NCBI RefSeq assembly: GCF_003946645.1
Contig: NZ_RHOU01000009.1
Location: forward strand, 1-64,000
DNA length: 64,000 nt
Reading direction: 5' to 3'
Source: Lapidilactobacillus wuchangensis
GTDB lineage: Bacteria; Bacillota; Bacilli; Lactobacillales; Lactobacillaceae
Part shown: positions 1-8,618 of the stretch, one piece after another
Position numbering within the stretch: position 1 is the first letter of the stretch
Layout of the letters: each line of letters opens with the position of its first letter
The notes under the pieces: generated by a model
Told to the model about the DNA's origin: nothing
The model's database searches: none
Seen by the model: only the letters and a program-made list of their open reading frames with translations
Translations under genes and position numbers: made by a program

Positions 1-604
1 CGATTGATGCCAATTTTTCAAATTGTCATCAATACGAGCCTTTGTCTAATTGCTAAAGCAATAAGACAAATTTGGCGACTGACAACCACGCCCTCCATTC
101 CGTCTGGAGTTAAGGTGGTGCATTTTATTTTTGTTAGTGCTTAAGTCAATTTTAGTGGGACTAATCAGCTTAACTTAAATTGTTGTCGCAATTGAACAGT
201 AGCACCTAAAAAAACTTGATTGACAAATTCTGATTTTGTTCAGAAAGATTGCCAATCAAGCTTATTAGGTTGCATGAATTTGCTTTTTTATTATTGGTGC
301 TCAATTCCTTTAGTTTCATCAAGGTGGCTGCCGGGCGATTGGCAACTAATCTCACTAGTATTGTCTTGTTATCAACCAAATCTAAAGTGGACCACATTAG
401 CTCAAAACGCAGTGGAGGCCGCCGGGGTGTCAGTCGCGAAATTATCCTTGGCGATTTATCGCTTAGGATAAGGCTGGTATTTAAGCTTTTGCTGCGCAAA
501 AGCTTAAATCAACGCCCGCCGCGTTCCACACCCCGCCGACCGCAACGGAGTTGTCCACCATTCTGCCTAAAACCAGCTTAGGTTTAAATCGCCCAGCAAC
601 TGCC
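1..604 (+). repeat. Large structured intergenic repeat, copy A (left end cut by window)
   Basis: This is the right-hand part of a long two-unit repeat. Positions 1-115 hold the distal part of the left unit, including the nested hairpin TTTGTCT/AGACAAA with inner TTGCT/AGCAA and the conserved end TCCATTCCGTCTGGAGTT. A central hairpin lies at 215-260. The right unit (about 400-560) is homologous to the left unit but inverted. It is enclosed by an outer stem, 323-340 with 587-604. Open reading frames inside are short, differ between copies and lack ribosome binding sites, so I treat the block as non-coding. It ends about 25 bases past the 3' end of the next minus-strand gene. Confidence 0.85.
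211..265. terminator. Central hairpin of repeat copy A
   Basis: The outer stem CTTGATTGACA (215-225) pairs with TGCCAATCAAG (250-260) with one mismatch, and an inner stem TTCTGA/TCAGAA caps it. A run of A precedes the stem, so on the minus strand it would be followed by U's, as in an intrinsic terminator. The same position in other copies has a different stem sequence with pairing kept. Confidence 0.55.
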
Positions 605-629
605 TTCTTCAAATCAGAAAAGCCTAGTC

Positions 630-1886
630 CTATTTCGTAAAGAAAGTCGTTTGAGCTGCCTGAGTAATGCCCAATTTAACATGAGCGTATGTTAAACCAC
701 CTTGTAAATACAAGGTGTATGGTGGCCGAATTGGACCATCGCCAGAGAATTCAATCGTTGAACCTTCGATAAAGGAACCTGCTGCCATGACGACTTCATC
801 TTCGTAGCCAGCCATTTGTTCCGGAATTGGTTCCACATAAGAATCAACTGGCGAACTTTGCTGAATTGCCTTCGCAAACTTGACCATATCTTCTTTGTTA
901 CCAAAGTTAACGGTTTGAATCAAATCGGTACGCGGATCATCCCATTTTGGTGCCACTGGTAAACCAAGTTCTTCAAGTAAGGCCGCTTCAAAAATAGCAC
1001 CTTTAATGGCATTACCGGTGGTTTGTGGTGCTACGAAGAAACCTTGGAACATATCCAGCATCATGCCATAAGTTGCCCCTTCAGCGCCACCTAAACCAGG
1101 CACTGTGAAACGATAACTAACGCGTTCGACTAAATCTTTGCGACCAACAATGTAGCCACCTGTTTTAGCAAAGCCACCACCGGCGTTTTTAATCAATGAA
1201 CCGGCCATTATGTCAACGCCAACGTCAAGTGGTTCTTGCCGTTCAGAGAATTCACCGTAAGCATTATCCGCAAAAATCCAAACATCTGGCTTGACGGAAC
1301 GAACAACTTTCACCATTTCAGCAATTTTGGCAATCGTGAAAGAAGCACGAGTCGCGTAACCGCAAGAACGTTGAATCGCCACAACTTTAGTTTTATCAGT
1401 GATCCGTTCCTTAACGGCTGCAAAGTCGACATCGCCATTAGCCAATAGCGGCACATAATCAACTTTGATGCCATATTCTTTAGGACTGCCAATGCCGTTA
1501 CCAGCCAGGCCCAGCACTTCCTGCAAGGTATCGTAAGGTTCACCAGTAATGTAGAGAATTTCATCACCAGGCCGAACTAAGCCTAACAAGCCAACGCCAA
1601 TGGCATGGGTCCCAGAAACTAATTGCGGCCGAACCAACGCATCTTCACTGCCAAGTACTTCAGCGTAAATGGCTTCTAGATGATCGCGTCCCTCGTCAGA
1701 ATTACCATAACCAGTACTGCCGACTAAATCTGCCTCAGAAACATGATTATCTTGGAATGCGTGTAACACTTTTGCTTGATTATCAAGAATTTGATCGTCG
1801 ATTGCGGCCAAACGTGGGGCAATTTTAGCATCAACTTTGGCGACAATTGCTTGTAATTTAGGATCAATCTTATCCTGCCAACTCAT
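630..1886 (-). CDS. PLP-dependent lyase, methionine gamma-lyase/aluminium resistance (YnbB) family
   Basis: The 418-residue protein is a fold-type I PLP enzyme of the family annotated as methionine gamma-lyase-like or aluminium resistance protein, usual length about 410-430. Seen: a cofactor-loop-like GTHAIG segment near residue 93, an ADNAYGEF stretch (PLP ring contact) and the SLIKNAGGG segment that carries the Schiff-base lysine. The start chosen is ATG 1886 (MSWQDKID), preceded by AAGGAGGAG at good spacing; a longer frame to 1934 lacks a site. In many Firmicutes the family sits beside glnR-glnA; here it stands alone, divergent from a metallo-hydrolase gene. The family is clear; substrate and any metal-tolerance role are not. 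Confidence 0.88.
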   Translation of the reverse strand: MSWQDKIDPKLQAIVAKVDAKIAPRLAAIDDQILDNQAKVLHAFQDNHVSEADLVGSTGYGNSDEGRDHLEAIYAEVLGSEDALVRPQLVSGTHAIGVGLLGLVRPGDEILYITGEPYDTLQEVLGLAGNGIGSPKEYGIKVDYVPLLANGDVDFAAVKERITDKTKVVAIQRSCGYATRASFTIAKIAEMVKVVRSVKPDVWIFADNAYGEFSERQEPLDVGVDIMAGSLIKNAGGGFAKTGGYIVGRKDLVERVSYRFTVPGLGGAEGATYGMMLDMFQGFFVAPQTTGNAIKGAIFEAALLEELGLPVAPKWDDPRTDLIQTVNFGNKEDMVKFAKAIQQSSPVDSYVEPIPEQMAGYEDEVVMAAGSFIEGSTIEFSGDGPIRPPYTLYLQGGLTYAHVKLGITQAAQTTFFTK

Positions 1887-2077
1887 TGAAAAACTCCTCC
1901 TTATTGTTAACAATAAAATATTCTTCAGTGTCATTTAAAATTTCTCAATCACTGACTACCCACTTAAGTATAACCATTTTCCTAAAAAACGATAGCCAAC
2001 ACCTGAAATACCGTGACAAAAGATTTTTAGGCAATTTGGTCGAACGAGTAAAGCACGTTTTTTATTAAAAAATACTG

Positions 2078-2127
2078 TGACTTAAGTCAATAAAATCTTT
2101 GTCTTTCTGGACTGAATGCGTTACACT
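2078..2127 (+). promoter_or_regulatory. Promoter of the MBL-fold hydrolase gene with a 12-bp palindrome
   Basis: TTGTCT (2099-2104), a 17-bp spacer and TACACT (2122-2127) form a reasonable sigma-A promoter. The perfect palindrome TGACTTAAGTCA (2078-2089) lies just upstream of the -35. The promoter overlaps a possible ATG at 2116, which argues that translation begins at 2161 instead. Read by eye. Confidence 0.5.
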
Positions 2128-2160
2128 GATTTACTAGTCAAATTGGAGAGGGGATACGAA

Positions 2161-3432
2161 ATGACAACACTACGTTTTTTGAATGGGACTAAAACAATTG
2201 GTGGCAATATTATTGAAATTGCTAACGGTGATAGTCGGGTGATTATGGATTTCGGTGTCGCAGCTGATTTAGCTGGCGAAACCGTGGCTCAAGCGATTGA
2301 GCAACACAAATTACCTAACCTGCCTGATTTATTACTGCCTAATCAATCAACCAAGTTCAAGCATCAAGCTATCTTTGTTTCACATCTGCATTTGGATCAT
2401 ATGGGGGCCTTGCGCTATTTGCAAAACCACGATATTCCGATCTATATGTCAGCTGACGGTTTGAAACTTTACCAGCTCCTAATGGACCAAGGTGTTGAGC
2501 CTCGTGTCACTAATTTACAGCCCTTAGCTGATCAAGAAACAATTCAAGTGGGCTCATTAAAAGTCACTGGTTTTCTCAGCGACCATGATGTGATTGCGCC
2601 AATGGCCTTATTGATTGACGATGGCCAACATAAATTCCTGCATTCTGGTGATGTCCGCATTGGTGGCTACCATCAAGATCGGGTTGAACGCTGGTCAGAT
2701 CTGGTCAAAAACCAGCTCGACGTTTATTTAACTGAAGCCACAACTTACAGCTTCGTCAGTGAACAACCACAAATGGTGACTGGTGATCATCACGAACCAA
2801 TTTTGATTGAACAAGACTTGCCTAAACGACTGACTGATAAAATTAAGACAACTGATCAAGTATTAGTGGTTAATCCCTACCCACGTAATGTGGAACGTTT
2901 AATTCGGTTCAACGAAACTGCGGCAGCCGCTGGTCGGCCAATGCTTTGGGAACCTGATTATGCCCAGTTGATCCGTGCCTTTGCCCCAGAACAAACAATC
3001 AATGAAATTTCTGACCAACCGGCAAATACCGCCCCTGCAAATACCAATTACCATGCTTGGACGCAACTTGAAGCGCAACTACTTAAGAATCCGCGGCAAT
3101 TTACTTTGCAGAATTCTTGGGCTAATCATGAACGCCTACAAGCTTTTGATGGTGGTCTTTATCTCCATGCTAATGGTGAACCACTGGGTGACTACGACCC
3201 TCGGTTTGCCCAGTTGCAAGACTTCTTAGCCGCTAATCATTGGACAATTGAATCCTGTGGTGCCAGTGGTCATGCCAAGCGCGAAGATATTCTTGCTTTG
3301 GCAACCAAGATCAATGCTCGGCGTACTGTGGCTTGGCATAGTTTTAAGCCAGAATTATTAGCAGCTGATCTTAAGAAAACAAAGACTGAGCCTTGGTTAC
3401 CTGAGTTAGATCTTTATTACCGCTTCGACTAA
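2161..3432 (+). CDS. Metallo-beta-lactamase-fold hydrolase (RNase J-like)
   Basis: The 423-residue cytosolic protein has the metal-binding signature SHLHLDH (H75, H77, D79, H80), then LHSGDVRIG near residue 160 and a late GASGHAKREDI segment that resembles the His motif of RNase J/beta-CASP-type enzymes. It may act on nucleic acid, but it is shorter than RNase J (about 555 residues) and its substrate is unknown. The start is ATG 2161, preceded by GGAGAGGGG. It is monocistronic: divergent from the PLP lyase gene and followed directly by repeat copy B. Confidence 0.85.
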   Translation: MTTLRFLNGTKTIGGNIIEIANGDSRVIMDFGVAADLAGETVAQAIEQHKLPNLPDLLLPNQSTKFKHQAIFVSHLHLDHMGALRYLQNHDIPIYMSADGLKLYQLLMDQGVEPRVTNLQPLADQETIQVGSLKVTGFLSDHDVIAPMALLIDDGQHKFLHSGDVRIGGYHQDRVERWSDLVKNQLDVYLTEATTYSFVSEQPQMVTGDHHEPILIEQDLPKRLTDKIKTTDQVLVVNPYPRNVERLIRFNETAAAAGRPMLWEPDYAQLIRAFAPEQTINEISDQPANTAPANTNYHAWTQLEAQLLKNPRQFTLQNSWANHERLQAFDGGLYLHANGEPLGDYDPRFAQLQDFLAANHWTIESCGASGHAKREDILALATKINARRTVAWHSFKPELLAADLKKTKTEPWLPELDLYYRFD

Positions 3433-3454
3433 AAAGCTTAAGATATAAATTCAG

Positions 3455-4206
3455 TGAAGTGGTGAAACGGAATTGAGTCTGGCTCCATTGCGGGCTTGCT
3501 GGTTGTGGAACGCGGCCGGCATCGATTTGGACCATTTGAAAGCCAAAACCATTAAAAACAGATGAAGATGGTAGAAACAGAATGATGTCTGACTGCATTC
3601 CGGGCTGCTTGGCGTGGAACGCTGCCGGCGTTGATTTGAGCTTATTGCTGCGCAACAATCTCAAATGCAAGCCTTATCGTAAGTGCTAAAGCACCAACGA
3701 TAATTTGGCGGCTGACGCCAAGATCCCTCCATTCCGTCTGGAGTTTAATTAGTGCACTACATTTTTTGTTAGTTCTTGAGGCAATTCTGGTGAGATTAAT
3801 CAACTTGATTCAGCTTGCTGTCAAACTAAATAGTAATACCAAAAAAGTCCGTCTGACTGTTTCTGGTTTCCAGAAAATTTGTCAAACGAACCTTTTTGTT
3901 TACATAAATCTGCTTTTTAAATTAGTGGTGCTCAATTTCCTTAGTTTCATCAAGGCAGTTGCTGGGCGATTGGCTACTAGTTTCGCTAGTATTATCTTGA
4001 TATCAACCAAATCTAAAGTGGACCACATTAGCTCAAAACGCAGTGGAGGCCGCCGGGGTGTCAGCCGCGAAATTATCCTTGGCGATTTATCGCTTAGGAT
4101 AAGGCTTGTATTTAAGATTTTGCACAGCAAAAGCTTAAATCAACGCCCGCCGCGTTCCACACCCCGCCGGCCGCAACGGAGTGTTCACTATTCTGCCTAA
4201 AACTAG
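3455..4206 (+). repeat. Large structured intergenic repeat, copy B
   Basis: Order: a partial extra left arm (3460-3530), a full left unit (3570-3750) with nested hairpin TTATCGT/ACGATAA and inner GTGCT/AGCAC, a central hairpin (3847-3891), then the inverted right unit (about 4030-4195). The right unit contains CGCAGTGGAGGCCGCC and GCGTTCCACACCCCGCC, also found in copies A, C, D and E. The 3' outer-stem arm seen in A and C is missing; copy B stops about 20 bases before the stop codon of the facing DUF915 gene. Confidence 0.88.
3841..3898. terminator. Central hairpin of repeat copy B, bidirectional terminator-like
   Basis: GTCCGTCTGAC (3847-3857) pairs with GTCAAACGAAC at 9 of 11 positions, capped by TTCTGG/CCAGAA. 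It is flanked by a run of A upstream and CTTTTTG downstream, so it could end transcripts from both sides. It lies between the convergent MBL hydrolase and DUF915 genes. Confidence 0.55.
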
Positions 4207-4228
4207 TTTCAGAATTAATCCTCAAAAA

Positions 4229-5146
4229 TCAATTATTAGTATTATTGTTAATGTCATTCGTTGGATTGTCGTCACTAAGACTACGATTGTTATTGGTTGT
4301 CTTGGCTTTTGGCTCCAGCAAATACTGCTCCATAATTGTAATGATTTGCGGATTATCTAGCATGGCTGAATGTTGAGCCATTTTACCAGAGACGGTAATT
4401 TGAGTGTAACTGGCGGCTTGTCCTTGGTAAATATATTTACCGGCTGCCACACTATTAATTGGTACGATCCCGTCACTGTCGTAGTTCTGCGTACCTGATA
4501 AAGAATACACGACTAAATCACTAGGGATTTTTGTTTTATTTTTAATGAAATCCGCCAGCATTTGCGTCTTCCGACTCGTCGAACTTTCTTCGAAGTTGTA
4601 AGGCGTTCCCACGGTCATTAGCCGTTTCATCGTAATTTGATCATTATTGAAATAATTCTCGAGAAAATCGGTGAAGACCAGGCCACCATTTGAGTGACCA
4701 AAGGCTTTGAAATTATTAAAATTATACTTCTTCGTTAGCTGATTAAAGGCCGTATTAAACATTTTGGCTTCTTTTTTAATGTTGTCATAACCATCTTTGT
4801 TGTTTTCAAAACCGACGACGATAAAGGGTTCATTATCACCGGGACGAATTTCCCCAGTCACATTGATCTGCCCAGAATTCATCACTTTTAATTTCAACAG
4901 GCTGTGTTTACGACCGTCAGATTGATTGATTTTTTGCACCAAATCGTCAAAACGATCTTGGGTGGCGCTACTACCAGGAATCATAATGACTGGCGACATT
5001 TTCGAATTATGCCGAGTAGCCATTTGCTTCACGTTACTCTGGGTCCACGCATATGATGGAAAGGCCAGGATAATGATGATGCCGAAGAAAATGCCTAGTA
5101 ATAACCAACTTTTTTTGTTGCGAAAGAATGTTTTAAGCAGTTTCAT
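4229..5146 (-). CDS. DUF915 alpha/beta hydrolase, membrane-anchored or secreted
   Basis: The 305-residue protein starts at ATG 5146 (MKLLKTFF), preceded by GGGAAGGGGG. An N-terminal hydrophobic segment (residues about 13-31) acts as signal anchor. The hydrolase core shows VIMIPGSSA (oxyanion region), the nucleophile elbow GHSNGG and a late HSAMLDNP segment with the probable catalytic His. This matches the DUF915 lipase-like family common in lactobacilli. The tail is Asn-rich and low-complexity. The start overlaps the end of the PTS IIC gene by 14 bases, so translation is probably coupled. Substrate unknown. Confidence 0.85.
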   Translation of the reverse strand: MKLLKTFFRNKKSWLLLGIFFGIIIILAFPSYAWTQSNVKQMATRHNSKMSPVIMIPGSSATQDRFDDLVQKINQSDGRKHSLLKLKVMNSGQINVTGEIRPGDNEPFIVVGFENNKDGYDNIKKEAKMFNTAFNQLTKKYNFNNFKAFGHSNGGLVFTDFLENYFNNDQITMKRLMTVGTPYNFEESSTSRKTQMLADFIKNKTKIPSDLVVYSLSGTQNYDSDGIVPINSVAAGKYIYQGQAASYTQITVSGKMAQHSAMLDNPQIITIMEQYLLEPKAKTTNNNRSLSDDNPTNDINNNTNN

Positions 5147-6422
5147 TGGTGCGGCCCCCTTCCCGTAACATGGCTTGATCGACATTTTCGGCCAGCCGAA
5201 TGAACGGTAAATAAAGCAGCACGTCCAACACGATAATAAAAGCACCAATCACTAGCGCCATAACATTGCCGTTGGTGCCAATAAAAGGAATCAATGGCCC
5301 CGGCGTTCCAGATGGCACTGGATAAGCCACTGGCGGCATTACGTGTAACCAAATGAACAGACTGGCAACGGCCATGTTGAATAATGGTAACAACGTAAAG
5401 GGCACTAAATACAAAGGATTTAACAACACGGGAATCCCAAACATCATCGGCACATTGGCATTAAAAATTGCCGGAAATAAACTCCACTGACTGACTTCTC
5501 GTGAATTACGATTGCGACTAGCCACAATCATAGCAATGACTAAGGCCAGCAAAACACCAGTCCCACCAAAGGTCCCAAAGCTATGATAAAGCGAACTAGC
5601 TGAGTAAGGATGAGGAATTTTCCAACTAGAGCCATGACTCAGCGCGTAGCTTAAATTATCCCAAACTTCGGTTTCCACAACTTTGGTCGAAAAAGCCAGT
5701 GGCCCTGCAAAGCCAAACCAAGCCAGAACTGTTGTCAATAACGCGCTCATCATGGTAAAAGTGAAACTACTTGGTTGGTTCGTAAAGTTCTGAATCGCGT
5801 TTAAAACATAGGAATCAACGCGGTAGAAGCGCACTAAACCAAAGACGGCATGTAAGATCAAGGCCCAGAAAACAGCCACAAAAATTGGCTTCAAGGCCCC
5901 AAACGCCCGGTTTAAAATCAAATCATGATGAGGCGCTTGCTGCTGAGCATCCATGCCATGCCGTTTGAAAATTCGGCCAACTAAATAACCCACGACAATC
6001 CCGACTAACAACCAATGGTAGTCGTAATAACGCATTTCAATCGTCACCGTGTTGCCTTTCATCCGATGAAAGAAAATCAAACCGTAACAAATTGCTGCGG
6101 TCAAACCGGCCATTTGATCATCTTTTTGATAATATTTAGCGGTATATTTCGCTGCTTCAAAGGCCCCTGCAATTGTCAGCATCCCTAAAGTTAGTTGACT
6201 TAAATCATCAAACAAAATTCGTAAAGCTTGATAATGTGGGAGCCAGGCATTAATCTTGAAGATACTGCCAAAGAAACCACCAACTGATAAGAACGACGTT
6301 GAGAGCACTTGGGCAAAAGTCCCGATTAATGCAAATGGAAATAAAATGACTAACGTTCGTTGGATAATTTGAAAAAACGAATTACTTTTCAATCTGGTCA
6401 ACAGCTTAACTATCTTGGCCAT
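5133..6422 (-). CDS. PTS transporter subunit IIC, cellobiose/lactose (CelB-like) family
   Basis: A 429-residue polytopic membrane protein with about ten hydrophobic segments. The segment VPSGTPGPLIPFIGTNGN near the C-terminus and GIPVLLNPLYLVPF are typical of EIIC subunits for beta-glucosides or chitobiose. IIC carries sugar across the membrane during phosphorylation and needs IIA and IIB partners, but none is nearby, so it must share them or act without phosphorylation. The start is ATG 6422 with GGGGAG upstream. It is cotranscribed with the DUF915 hydrolase gene. Sugar specificity cannot be read from sequence. Confidence 0.87.
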   Translation of the reverse strand: MAKIVKLLTRLKSNSFFQIIQRTLVILFPFALIGTFAQVLSTSFLSVGGFFGSIFKINAWLPHYQALRILFDDLSQLTLGMLTIAGAFEAAKYTAKYYQKDDQMAGLTAAICYGLIFFHRMKGNTVTIEMRYYDYHWLLVGIVVGYLVGRIFKRHGMDAQQQAPHHDLILNRAFGALKPIFVAVFWALILHAVFGLVRFYRVDSYVLNAIQNFTNQPSSFTFTMMSALLTTVLAWFGFAGPLAFSTKVVETEVWDNLSYALSHGSSWKIPHPYSASSLYHSFGTFGGTGVLLALVIAMIVASRNRNSREVSQWSLFPAIFNANVPMMFGIPVLLNPLYLVPFTLLPLFNMAVASLFIWLHVMPPVAYPVPSGTPGPLIPFIGTNGNVMALVIGAFIIVLDVLLYLPFIRLAENVDQAMLREGGRTNETA

Positions 6423-6519
6423 AATGCCATCTCCCCGTGAATAACTGCGGCTTTTACCACCTTGATTTTACAAGTCTACTACTAATTGTCAACTGATTGT
6501 TTCTTAAATTTTCAAACAC

Positions 6520-6539
6520 TGTTGAAAAAATATTCAACA
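6520..6539. promoter_or_regulatory. Inverted repeat in the IIC-azlC divergent intergenic region
   Basis: TGTTGAA and TTCAACA are perfect 7-bp arms separated by six A/T bases, in the region between divergent genes. A dimeric regulator could bind here and affect either gene. No regulator gene adjoins it, so the role is open. Confidence 0.35.
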
Positions 6540-6625
6540 ATTTCAACTATTACTCAGAAATACTTGGTAAAATAACTTTATTGATTCACAATTGTCCTCG
6601 TTACCTCGACAAACAGGAGTTTAAC

Positions 6626-7333
6626 ATGAATGATAATTTAACCCGTCGTGCTGGTTGGCACGATGCTTTACCAATTGGTTTTAGCTACTTTGGTATTAGT
6701 CTGGCGCTAGGCATTGTTGGTCGCGCCGCTGGTATCAATCCCTGGCTAATGCTGCTCATGTCAGCTTTAATTTTTGCCGGCTCAGCTCAATTCGTCTTAA
6801 TTAGCATGTTGCTCACGCAAGACCAGATTATCGCCATCGTTGCGGCCACTTTTCTGATTAACGCCCGCTTGATTCTGTTAGGAATCACACTGGCTCTGCA
6901 TTTTAAGCAAACCTCCTTACTAAAAAGTATTTTATTAGCTAGCTTGCTAACCGATGAAAGCTTCGCCTTAGCAATCAATAAAATCAATTTTACTAAGGGC
7001 CGCCTGACTTTTTCTTGGTTTCACGGCGCGGCCTTATTGCCCTATTTTGTTTGTTTAGCCGCAACTTTTTTAGGCGCGCAACTGGGTGGTTTATTAACCA
7101 ACCCCGAGCGTTTTGGTGTGGATTTTGCTGTGGTGGCCATGTTTATTGGCCTGACTTATTTACAATTTGAAAGCGATCGTCAACTACCCAAGAAACTGCA
7201 ATTGATTTTAATAGCCAGCAGCTTTGTGATGATTTACTTCGGTATGATGGTGATTCCTGGTCGTCTATTAATTCTGGTCGTGACTTTATGCGGTTGCGCT
7301 TTGGGAGTGATTTTAAAACATGTCTACTTTTAA
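6626..7333 (+). CDS. azlC: AzlC family branched-chain amino acid exporter, large subunit (copy 1)
   Basis: The 235-residue membrane protein starts at ATG 6626 after AGGAG. It has family hallmarks: FAGSAQF, AATFLINARLILLG, LLTDESFAL and NPERFGVDFAVVAMFIGL, with seven to eight hydrophobic segments. AzlC works with the small membrane subunit AzlD to export branched-chain amino acids or analogues. The next gene is azlD, overlapping by 14 bases. A paralogue follows azlD. Confidence 0.92.
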   Translation: MNDNLTRRAGWHDALPIGFSYFGISLALGIVGRAAGINPWLMLLMSALIFAGSAQFVLISMLLTQDQIIAIVAATFLINARLILLGITLALHFKQTSLLKSILLASLLTDESFALAINKINFTKGRLTFSWFHGAALLPYFVCLAATFLGAQLGGLLTNPERFGVDFAVVAMFIGLTYLQFESDRQLPKKLQLILIASSFVMIYFGMMVIPGRLLILVVTLCGCALGVILKHVYF

Positions 7334-7652
7334 CTACACCATCTTGACCATTCTCGGTTGTGGGCTAGTAACTTGGCTATCGCGAGTCCTACCATTTGTA
7401 TTATTGAAAAAATTCAGCCTTTCAGAAACCGTCTTGGAATATCTTAATTTCGTGCCAATCGTGATTATGTCGGCACTGTGGTTTAGCAGTCTATTTACCC
7501 AACATCTAGGCCATTTACCCACAATTAATTGGCCCAATTTAATTGCCTCAGGACCGACTCTACTCAGTGCCATTTTATCGAAAAATTTATTGGTGATCGT
7601 CATTGTTGGGGTAGTCTCCTTAGGCTTAATTAGACTGATCATAGGCGCCTAA
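7320..7652 (+). CDS. azlD: AzlD family small subunit
   Basis: The 110-residue protein has three to four hydrophobic segments and the usual AzlD start, GCGLVTWLSRVLPFVLL, then LNFVPIVIMSALW. It is the partner of AzlC. ATG 7320 lies inside the end of azlC and has GGGAGTGAT upstream, a sign of translational coupling. It lies between two azlC copies and could serve both. Confidence 0.9.
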   Translation: MSTFNYTILTILGCGLVTWLSRVLPFVLLKKFSLSETVLEYLNFVPIVIMSALWFSSLFTQHLGHLPTINWPNLIASGPTLLSAILSKNLLVIVIVGVVSLGLIRLIIGA

Positions 7653-7677
7653 ATCCGCACAGAAAAGATGTTATTGA

Positions 7678-8394
7678 ATGAATGCAGAACTAACGATCAA
7701 AAGTGCCATCCATGAAACCTTGCCCACTGTCTTTGGTTATTTAGGTATTGGCATTGCTTTCGGCTTGGTCGGCCACGCTGCTGGCTTAAGTCCGCTGATG
7801 ATTTTCTTAATGTCGGCAATTATTTATGGTGGCTCGGCACAATTTATTACAGTCAGTTTATTAGCCGCCGGTAGTCCGATTTTATCGATTGTCGCCGCAA
7901 CTTTCCTGATTAACTCGCGCATGATTCTTTTAAGCCTGACCATTGCGCCTTATTTTAAACGCAAAAGTTTGGCTGACAATATTTTCATTGGCACCCTTTT
8001 AACTGATGAAAGCTTTGCACTAGGCATGAATAAACTGAATTATACCGCTGGTGAGCTTAATTTTCCTTGGCTGAATACAGCTAATTTAATTGCTTATTTG
8101 ACTTGGGTGTCGGCCTCATTAATTGGTGGCCTCTTAGGGAATTTCATCCAAAATCCCGAACGTTTCGGCCTGGACTTCGCCATTGTCGCGATGTTTATTG
8201 GTCTTCTTTACCTGCAGGTGATTGCCGATAAAAGTCTTAATTATTTATTGCAAATCACCGTGATTGCTGTAACTTTGGTCTTAACCTATTTAGGCATGAT
8301 CATTATTCCCAGTAGTTTATTAGTTTTAGTCGTCACCATTATTGGTTGCCTACTAGGTGTCTCACTTAAGAAAATTTGGCCGCAAACGCATTAG
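7678..8394 (+). CDS. AzlC family protein (copy 2, paralogue)
   Basis: The 238-residue protein resembles copy 1 along its whole length and shares GGSAQF, AATFLINSRMILL, LLTDESFAL and NPERFGLDFAIVAMFIGL. The two are clearly diverged (roughly half identical by eye), so the duplication is old or was inherited as a block. It has no second azlD. The ribosome binding site before ATG 7678 is weak. Substrate may differ from that of copy 1. Confidence 0.88.
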   Translation: MNAELTIKSAIHETLPTVFGYLGIGIAFGLVGHAAGLSPLMIFLMSAIIYGGSAQFITVSLLAAGSPILSIVAATFLINSRMILLSLTIAPYFKRKSLADNIFIGTLLTDESFALGMNKLNYTAGELNFPWLNTANLIAYLTWVSASLIGGLLGNFIQNPERFGLDFAIVAMFIGLLYLQVIADKSLNYLLQITVIAVTLVLTYLGMIIIPSSLLVLVVTIIGCLLGVSLKKIWPQTH

Positions 8395-8555
8395 CACTTA
8401 CTGCCCTAAGCTTAAGATCCACCTTAATTAGCGTCAATTTTATTGCTCGACCGCTGCCGATTGACGAGCCCGAATCTTAGTTGAATTCGTGACCGTATTG
8501 GTAGTTGCCGTCTTTTCAGGAACTGGCTTGATTTAAGATTGTTCTTTCCGGACAG
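8395..8555 (-). pseudogene. Possible C-terminal gene remnant
   Basis: On the minus strand one frame gives about 29 residues, ending ..IRARQSAAVEQ before a stop near 8429, with a stop close upstream and no start or ribosome binding site. The Thr/Asn-rich then basic composition looks like the tail of a lost protein. The evidence is thin; the stretch may simply be non-coding. Confidence 0.2.
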
Positions 8556-8596
8556 AAAAAAGGATTTGATCAGCAAACGATCAAATCCTTTTTTTG
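8556..8596. terminator. Bidirectional intrinsic terminator
   Basis: AAAAAGGATTTGATC and GATCAAATCCTTTTT form a perfect stem with a short loop and T runs on both strands. It separates the azl operon (plus) from the phosphatase genes (minus). Confidence 0.9.
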
Positions 8597-8618
8597 TATT
8601 ACGCGTTGCACTCACAAT

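Noticed and set aside
206-581. Open reading frames of 80-145 codons in repeat copies (also at 3766-4200, 26233-26445, 31024-31351)
   Set aside because: They arise from the repeat sequence on either strand, change frame and ends between copies, lack ribosome binding sites and match no family. They are by-products of the structured repeat.
2116-2160. N-terminal extension of the MBL-fold hydrolase from ATG 2116
   Set aside because: It overlaps the promoter -10 region, while ATG 2161 has a strong GGAGAGGGG site and gives the family-like N-terminus.
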